Shown: positions 58,198 through 64,000 of the stretch, piece after piece | Position numbering within the stretch: the stretch's first letter is position 1 | Layout of the letters: the number at the start of each line of letters is the position of its first letter | DNA from: Bryopsis sp. KO-2023 | Taxonomy: Eukaryota; Chlorophyta; Ulvophyceae; Bryopsidales; Bryopsidaceae | DNA length: 64,000 nt | Direction of reading: 5' to 3' | NCBI GenBank assembly: GCA_030272585.1 | Contig: BSYQ01000003.1 | Span: forward strand, 1,736,001-1,800,000 | Made by a program: the position numbers and the translations under genes | The notes under the pieces: generated by a model | What the model saw: the letters and a program-made list of their open reading frames with translations, nothing else | What the model was told of the DNA's origin: nothing | Databases searched by the model: none

Positions 58198-60927
58198 ATG
58201 TTGGACTTCGATCACTACGGGGATTCGCATGCACGCTGGCCGGGATCGATTTTACTCGGCGTTCTGAAAAGCGGAGCGAAAAATACCATCGAAGAATATA
58301 AGCAGAAACTACCCAAACGGAAGAGTAGGTCGGCTTGGTGGAGCTAATTCACACTTTGGTGGTGTTTTCTTTTCTTTTTTTTCTTTTTTTTGTGATGAGG
58401 TTGGGGGGGAGGAGGAGGGGGCTTGTTTCAATACAAGGTTTTTTGAGAAATGCACTCTCTGAATACACTGGATCGATGGAAATGAAACGGAGGATTTTCC
58501 TTACTTTGGGTTATCGATTACTGGAGTCTGACAAGGTAGTCGAAGTACCCACCCACCTGAAAATCCATAGACTCTTGAATTCTTTTTCACTGTTTATGTA
58601 TTTTGTTGTTTTTTTTAGATCCCAGCCCGGTTAGTGAGTCTCCTTCTCAATTCCGGCTGTTGGTGAACAGATTTCATGGCCATGTTACTTTGGTGGTTTT
58701 GGTGGGCACTCTGGTCAATGTCCTTTCAAAACTGTACATGGGAACTCGATATGAGGATCTGCAAAGGTAAGGTGCTGGAAAAAACCTGTATGGAAAACGA
58801 AGTAGAAAATAATGGAGCCAGAACAATGTTGGTTTTAGAAAAAATGAATATGAACCAGGGTCTGTCATAGAGCTGCTGGTTTTTCCGATATGCATGGTTC
58901 ATCGTGAACTTTTAACTCAAAATCTGTCACTCTAGTTCCTAAAAAACCGTTCGTCTCATAATTCAGAATGTGCCAATAAATCATAAATTGTTCTTTTAAT
59001 TACTTTTCATCATGTTTTTTAGATTTGTATTTTATTCAAATGTAAGAAAATCAATCCAGGGAGAAAAACCTCCCTGTTTCTCTGGAGGAGTTATTTTCGG
59101 ATTGGCAGAAATTCCACCTCTAGATGAGGGTATTGTTTTTTTTTTGTGGATGGAATTAATTATTTCTATTCAATTCCAGGCTTTCGTTCGAGAAGTATCA
59201 ATGGAGGGTGAGCGCCGAGCATTGGCAGAGACGGGGTGAGCATTCAGAGGTATTTGAGGAAAAATACGTTTGGTGACTTTCATAGATATGTTTTGTTTTT
59301 TTTTTTTCTTTCTGAAATGTGTTGTATCGAGGCTGGAAGAAAAAAAAAATGTCCAAATGAGTGAGATGAGCCCACCATTCTAACCCCTCGTACAAGTATG
59401 CTCAAATTTCTGGGTTTTTTTTGTGAAATTCTTGCAGGTTGCGTACAAGTTCTGGAGTGAATTCGTTCGAAAAGCGTCCAAACAAAAGGAGGATCGAATC
59501 GCATGGATTCAAGAATGCCAAAAATGGGAGGAAAGGCTGTCTGCACGATCGAAACCTCCGTTATCCAATGCACCATGGCCAATGGTGCGTTTTAAGATTC
59601 CTTTGTTTTCTTGGCACAACTTACGTTTAAAAAAAAAAAAAAGAATTTTGGTTCTTATCGGCTCGATTATTTTGCCTTTCCTGAAAACTAGCAGCATCTG
59701 TGTGTTTTTGTCTGCAATTGCACTGCATGAGATATCCCCCAACCAGAGAAAGCTTAGAAAGCGCTTGTTTTGTCCAGGTTCTGATTATGTTTTTCTCAGT
59801 GTGTGATTTTTTTTGGTTTTGTTGTGAAAGCAGACAATTTTGCGGGTGTTCTTTTCCTTTTATTATTCTGCTCAAGACCGGCAACGAAGGTTCAAACTAC
59901 AAAGAGTACAAGAAACTTGCAAATTTTACAAAGAATGGGCTAGGCATTGGGAAGACATGCACACGTCCGGTCAGACTGAGGTGAGTCACAATCCTTCGCT
60001 TTTCCTAAAATAAAAAAAAAAAAATTTATAACATCCCTTCTGATGTGGTGGTGGTTGACTCTTCCCTCGATGTTGAAACAAAGAAATGAAGTCTCGTTTG
60101 AGTTGCAACGCCATTTGCTTTCAATTTTGCAGACATATATTAAGTAAGTTTTTCTTGGTTGCTTTCTCCCCCTTTCCCCGTTTTTTCTCGCGTCTCGAAG
60201 GTGGGGAAATACAAAACGACGAGGAAAATAGAAAATGCCACTGCGATTTCACATGGGGTCGCAGCTTTGCATTGGCAACACCGCCCCAGCCGAGACTTAG
60301 TCACGCGTTTCAGAATTCCTTGGACTGGAATCGTCATCACTCTATGGCGGGCCCGGTGGAGCGATCTAGACTGACAGCAGCTATGCTTTCTCCATCCTTT
60401 TTTTGGTTTGGTTTCTATTCTTTCGATCAGACCGTCAGCAAATTAGTCATATTGTATTTTTGGGCGAGGTAAGTGCACGCTTCTGCATGTTTGGGCAGGA
60501 TTGGATCGGTGAATTGCTTGCATTTTATTTTTCTATTTTTGGAGGAGGGGGCTTAGGAAATAGAGATGGTATTTGTTGAAGGGCCTCATTGGCTCCGCAT
60601 GTAATGTGAGAAACATGCATGTACAATGGAGGGAGGAGGGGTATGATGAATTGTTGGTGTGGGTTTCTCCTTCCAACTGCTTCCAAATCATCATGGACAA
60701 TCCACGGTATTGTCTTAATTATAGAATCTTTCCGTCTGTCCATAAGGCTGTTTGAAACCGCATTGCCCAATTATGCTGGAAGCATCAAAGAAGTCTGCTC
60801 CAGGTTCAGACCCCCAGAAAAACAGAACTTGAGAAAACGTATGTTCAAGGAAAGACGTCTAGAATCCTCCCACAAATTGAAATTTAGCTTGCGCATTGTC
60901 TTGCCTGTCAGCGATGCCCCAATGTAA
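58198..60927 (+). CDS. Unknown protein, basic/aromatic with hydrophobic segments
   Basis: The model has seven exons (58198-58324, 58619-58766, 59180-59207, 59438-59584, 59834-59980, 60224-60468, 60747-60927), totalling 1023 nt and 340 aa. It has a hydrophobic stretch (VTLVVLVGTLVNVLSKLYMG), a Trp/Lys-rich helical region (YQWRVAYKFWSEFVRKASKQ), another helix (FKLQRVQETCKFYKEWARHW) and a basic C-terminus ending PVSDAPM. The 28-bp exon 3 fits both neighbours in frame. I recognise no family. The exon 6 start is uncertain, and the start codon could lie further upstream because the frame is open for about 55 bases before it. Confidence 0.55.
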
Positions 60928-61107
60928 TTTCATGTTTAAAATCTGGGGAGCAATTTCCTATCTAGACTGCTGCTCGCTTTGATGCTTTGAATGCATTCAT
61001 ATTCTCCATTGGGATGAGGTGCCAAAAAACATTTTTTAGCCCTCTTGGAACTTCGTACAGGGAATTGTGAAAATAAAAAAGACTTTCGATTGGACAACAC
61101 TGAGGAG

Positions 61108-61502
61108 CAGTGTAATTTTTTTCAATTTCACTGGTCGAAAAGTGGCCCTAAACTTGGCCATTTCATCTAGTTGTGACCCTTTCGTGCACCCAAATTTGTC
61201 CGAAAAAAATAGAATGTGGCCCCAACTTCAAAAACAGAAATTACAAGGCTTGGTGTTTATATAGCTGCTATATTATAGCATTTACTTAATGTTGTTGGTT
61301 TTGATTTTTGTGGAAACTCGATTGATTTCTTGGATGTGGCCCAGGCCTTACAAACTTTGGGTGAATGTGGCCCTTTTGTGGCCCCAAAACCATCTTGTAA
61401 TAAAACGTTTTGGCCCTTTCGTGGCCCCAAAATTTGCCATTCTGATTTTTTGGCGGGCCACAAGGCCAAAAGGGCCACAATGGGCCACAAAAATATACAC
61501 TG
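61108..61502 (+). mobile_element. hAT-like MITE, copy 2
   Basis: This 395-bp relative of the element at 5640-6006 is in the same orientation. Ends are CAGTGTAATTTT and ATATACACTG, flanked by an exact 8-bp duplication CTGAGGAG (61100-61107 and 61503-61510). It has a short internal duplication near 61262-61285 and carries one more GTGGCCC-containing segment at the right than copy 1. The two target duplications differ, so the copies inserted independently. Confidence 0.85.
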
Positions 61503-63503
61503 CTGAGGAGCAGTCGACAACAATGACTATGTTTATTGTAAAAACTTTATTGACCAACGAAAAAACAAAAATAATTATCCCTCCCAGTTGCAAAAAAAAA
61601 CACGCTGTGATCAACCCTGCCTGTAGATGCACAGTACAACAGAATGCACAGACCACACAGTGATTTTTTCAGTTCACAATTTTTTAATTTCTTGATTTTT
61701 TTTCCATACTAGAAAGCCGGACACAGGGGGAAGGGGCGCCTCAGGAAAGACGCCTTCCAGGGAAAAAAATAATAATAACAAAAAAACCCCACACCACCGA
61801 TAGATAGATAAAGTTTTAACGTGAGCATGCCAACCCGGCAAGCATCAAAGCTGATTTCTAAAGAGATCCTTTTCCTTTTTTTCCATTAGTGCGCCCTCCC
61901 TTCCCTCAACACTCCCAACCCTTTCCTTTTGTTTTTTTTTGGCAATTTCCCTGACCATTGCCATTAAGGATTACTCGATCCACCTATTCTGTTACAAGCG
62001 GACAATTGCGTCCAACCAATAGCATTCATTGGGGTCTGCTGATGAAATTATGACTCCAAAAACGAAATCCCACTGTCTTTTTCCCCCCCACGCCCACCCC
62101 CTCCCCCTCCTCTCACTACCATTTGCCCTTACTTTTTTTTTGTCTTTACTTTTAATTTCCCTTGTTCAATCTCCCTTTAAAACAAAAAAAAAGTAAAAAA
62201 AAGCAACATCCCTGTGCATCTTGAAAAAACCCAAAGGAGAAACAAAAAAGAAGAAAAAAAAAAGGTGTGAAATTTGAAATCCCAGAGTTTTCCCTTCCTG
62301 TATAAACGACAGGCCGGTACATTTTTTCTCTTTTTTTCTTTTTTTTTGTTAAGGAATCCAAACGTATACATTTTTGAATTCCACCAACCCCACCCCATTC
62401 CTTTTTTCCATGAATCCACCCATCTCGGTTTTTTTTGTTGGTTTTTTTTACCCACGTCCTGCCGGGTTTTTCACTTTTTTCTTTTTTTTCCCCCACTTGC
62501 CAAGTCCTGATTCAAAATCACAGGACTCACCAATTCACTCCTTTTCTTTTCCTTTTTTTGATGGAACATCAATTTCCAAATATTTTGAAAAAAAAAAATA
62601 ATAAAGGAGGCACAACAATCCCAAGCAACCCAATATGTACGCTATCAAACATTGCACGATGGTAACCAAAAAAAAATTATATAAGCAAGAAAAAAAAAAG
62701 CGACAGTTTCCTTTCTTCAGGGGGAATTCTCGCTTGAACTAGAAACTCATACCTGATTCAAACAGTGAGGCCCTGTCGCATCAACTCTTCCCCCTCCCCC
62801 CCCCAAAAAAAACAGGCAAATTCAAACCACCTAGGTGACTTCTTTCATCGACCTGCCACCAAAAGTGTGATTTCCACATTTTTCTCACACTTTTCCTCTT
62901 CTTCTCCCCCAACCCCTTTTCGGACCAATCGACATTTGCCTTTCATTTTTTTTCCGGCCTGAACTTTTTTTTTTCTGGCATCTGGCATTCGAATATCATC
63001 GCGACTAATTGCTTTGTGTAACCTTTCCCTCATTTATCCACCGACACCCCCACCCCCCCCTTTTTCCACATCTATTAACGAAAAACCAAATGGAAAACGG
63101 TAACAACATTCTGGCATCACCAGAACAAAAAAATAAAATATTAAAAAAAAAAAGCACCCATCTTTTCTTTTCTGTTTTTTTTTTCTTTCTTTTTTTTCTG
63201 TTCCTATGGAACACGATGGCAGCCTGAACTAGAATCCTTCGCACTCATTTTTTTTCGGCGCCCTTTTTCAACCCCCCCCCCCACCTCTTTTCTGAATGGT
63301 ACATCTGCTCTTCCCCACTCACAATAAAATTCCGAAACTAAACACAAGCTTCGACTCGAATATATTCTTCTTTCAATCCCCCCCCCCCTTTTCCCCCTTG
63401 AATTCTACCCCACCCTTCCCACCCAAGGGGGGTGTCTGTAAAACAAACACCCCCCCACCCAGAATCCCAGCAATGTGTTATTCAGACCAGGTAGAATTTC
63501 TAC
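61503..63503. other. Intergenic or intronic, no firm gene
   Basis: About 2 kb of C-, T- and A-rich DNA. A basic minus-strand frame (62845-63033) that includes ISRDDIRMPDARKKKVQAGK could be a distal exon of the next gene, but I could not connect it in phase. Confidence 0.4.
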
Positions 63504-63708
63504 CTTTGGGTTGAACCTGCGAGGCGGTGGGAGGTGGGGAAGGGGGAGGGGGGTTGAATTGATCAGGGCGCCAATTATCCTCCCTGGTGTCGTCTGTGGA
63601 CATGTACCCACGGACGAGCAGCGCGACTTCGCTACCCATCGACATCCCCGCGACAGAGACTGCGCCCAAGCTCAGCAGGGAAATCGCAAGCGAAACGTTC
63701 GAATTCAT
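63504..63708 (-). CDS. First exon of a secretory-pathway gene
   Basis: The minus-strand start Met at 63708 opens with a signal peptide or anchor (NVSLAISLLSLGAVSVAG). A second hydrophobic stretch (SEVALLVRGYM) and a Pro-rich segment (FNPPPPSPPPTASQ) follow. A donor (GTAGAA) follows at 63503 in phase 1. Downstream exons were not resolved. The surrounding CpG-rich DNA (about 63450-64000) resembles the 5' regions of other genes here. Confidence 0.45.
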
Positions 63709-64000
63709 CCCTCAACCTGTGGACGTCGAAAATCAAACTTTCTTGTGAAAAACGAAAAGGTGTCCACGTTCGTCCAATGCGAGTTCAGCAACCAAAGCGC
63801 TTGATAAAGGGTCTTTTGGTTTGTTCGATAGCACAGCAAGCGGATTTGTCGAGACCGCGGTGTGAATTCGCTCCCTGCGTCTGTGGGTGTGTCTCTCTTA
63901 GATGGGCCTGCGATGCCCGTCTAAGACACATACCTGAAAGACAGCGAAACGAGCGACGCAGAACTTCCTGTCTGTTTAGTCGAGAAGGGAATGTGTGAAC

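Noticed and set aside
59025-59043. 19-nt exon candidate with acceptor TTTAG and donor GTAAGA
   Set aside because: Including it breaks the frame. The direct join 58766 to 59180 is in phase and reads through.

Overview
The window is nuclear DNA from an intron-rich photosynthetic eukaryote, most likely a streptophyte green alga. The evidence is a plastid-type omega-3 fatty acid desaturase closest to plant FAD7/FAD8, a chloroplast-type FtsY with an apparent transit peptide, a plant-type ARL8, and short GT-AG introns of roughly 45-700 bp with T-rich 3' ends. I cannot name the species. All exon models were built by hand from splice signals, reading phase and family knowledge. Most sum to a whole number of codons, which is the main internal check. 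No transcript data or alignments were available.

Layout from left to right. 0-1.8 kb: an ankyrin exon, a tRNA-like minihelix and an 11-bp GCTTGC array. 1.8-4 kb: the desaturase (+). 5.6-6.0 kb: a hAT-like MITE. 6.2-12.3 kb: SNAPC3-like (-) and ARL8 (+), divergent across 276 bp. 13.6-17.2 kb: a DxD glycosyltransferase and LSM6, both (+). 17.9-23.6 kb: a secreted Cys-rich protein (+) convergent with the ribosome-biogenesis factor PPAN/SSF1 (-). 24.5-33.9 kb: two coiled-coil genes (+), the second with an IQ motif and an EF-hand. 34-36.4 kb: homopolymer-rich non-coding DNA. 36.5-41.3 kb: an unknown gene (-), intronless YKT6 (-) and a small membrane/secreted Cys-rich gene (+). 43.5-51.8 kb: TBP (-) and a large secreted mosaic protein (+), divergent. 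53.1-57.4 kb: a 59-bp tandem repeat, cpFtsY (-) and a small one-TM protein (+), the two genes divergent. 58.2-60.9 kb: an unknown gene (+). 61.1-61.5 kb: a second MITE copy. 63.5-63.7 kb: the first exon of a secretory gene (-).

The genes are mostly unlinked housekeeping functions: transcription (TBP, SNAPC3), RNA processing (LSM6), ribosome assembly (PPAN), membrane traffic (YKT6, ARL8), plastid protein targeting and plastid lipids (cpFtsY, desaturase). Interspersed are lineage-specific secreted Cys-rich proteins. The most unusual items are TBP with a 139-residue C-terminal tail of TPAHGG/TPAYGG-type repeats and two GC-AG introns; the two secreted proteins that share a Cys module with a conserved intron phase; and the exon-encoded 8-Cys repeats of the larger one.
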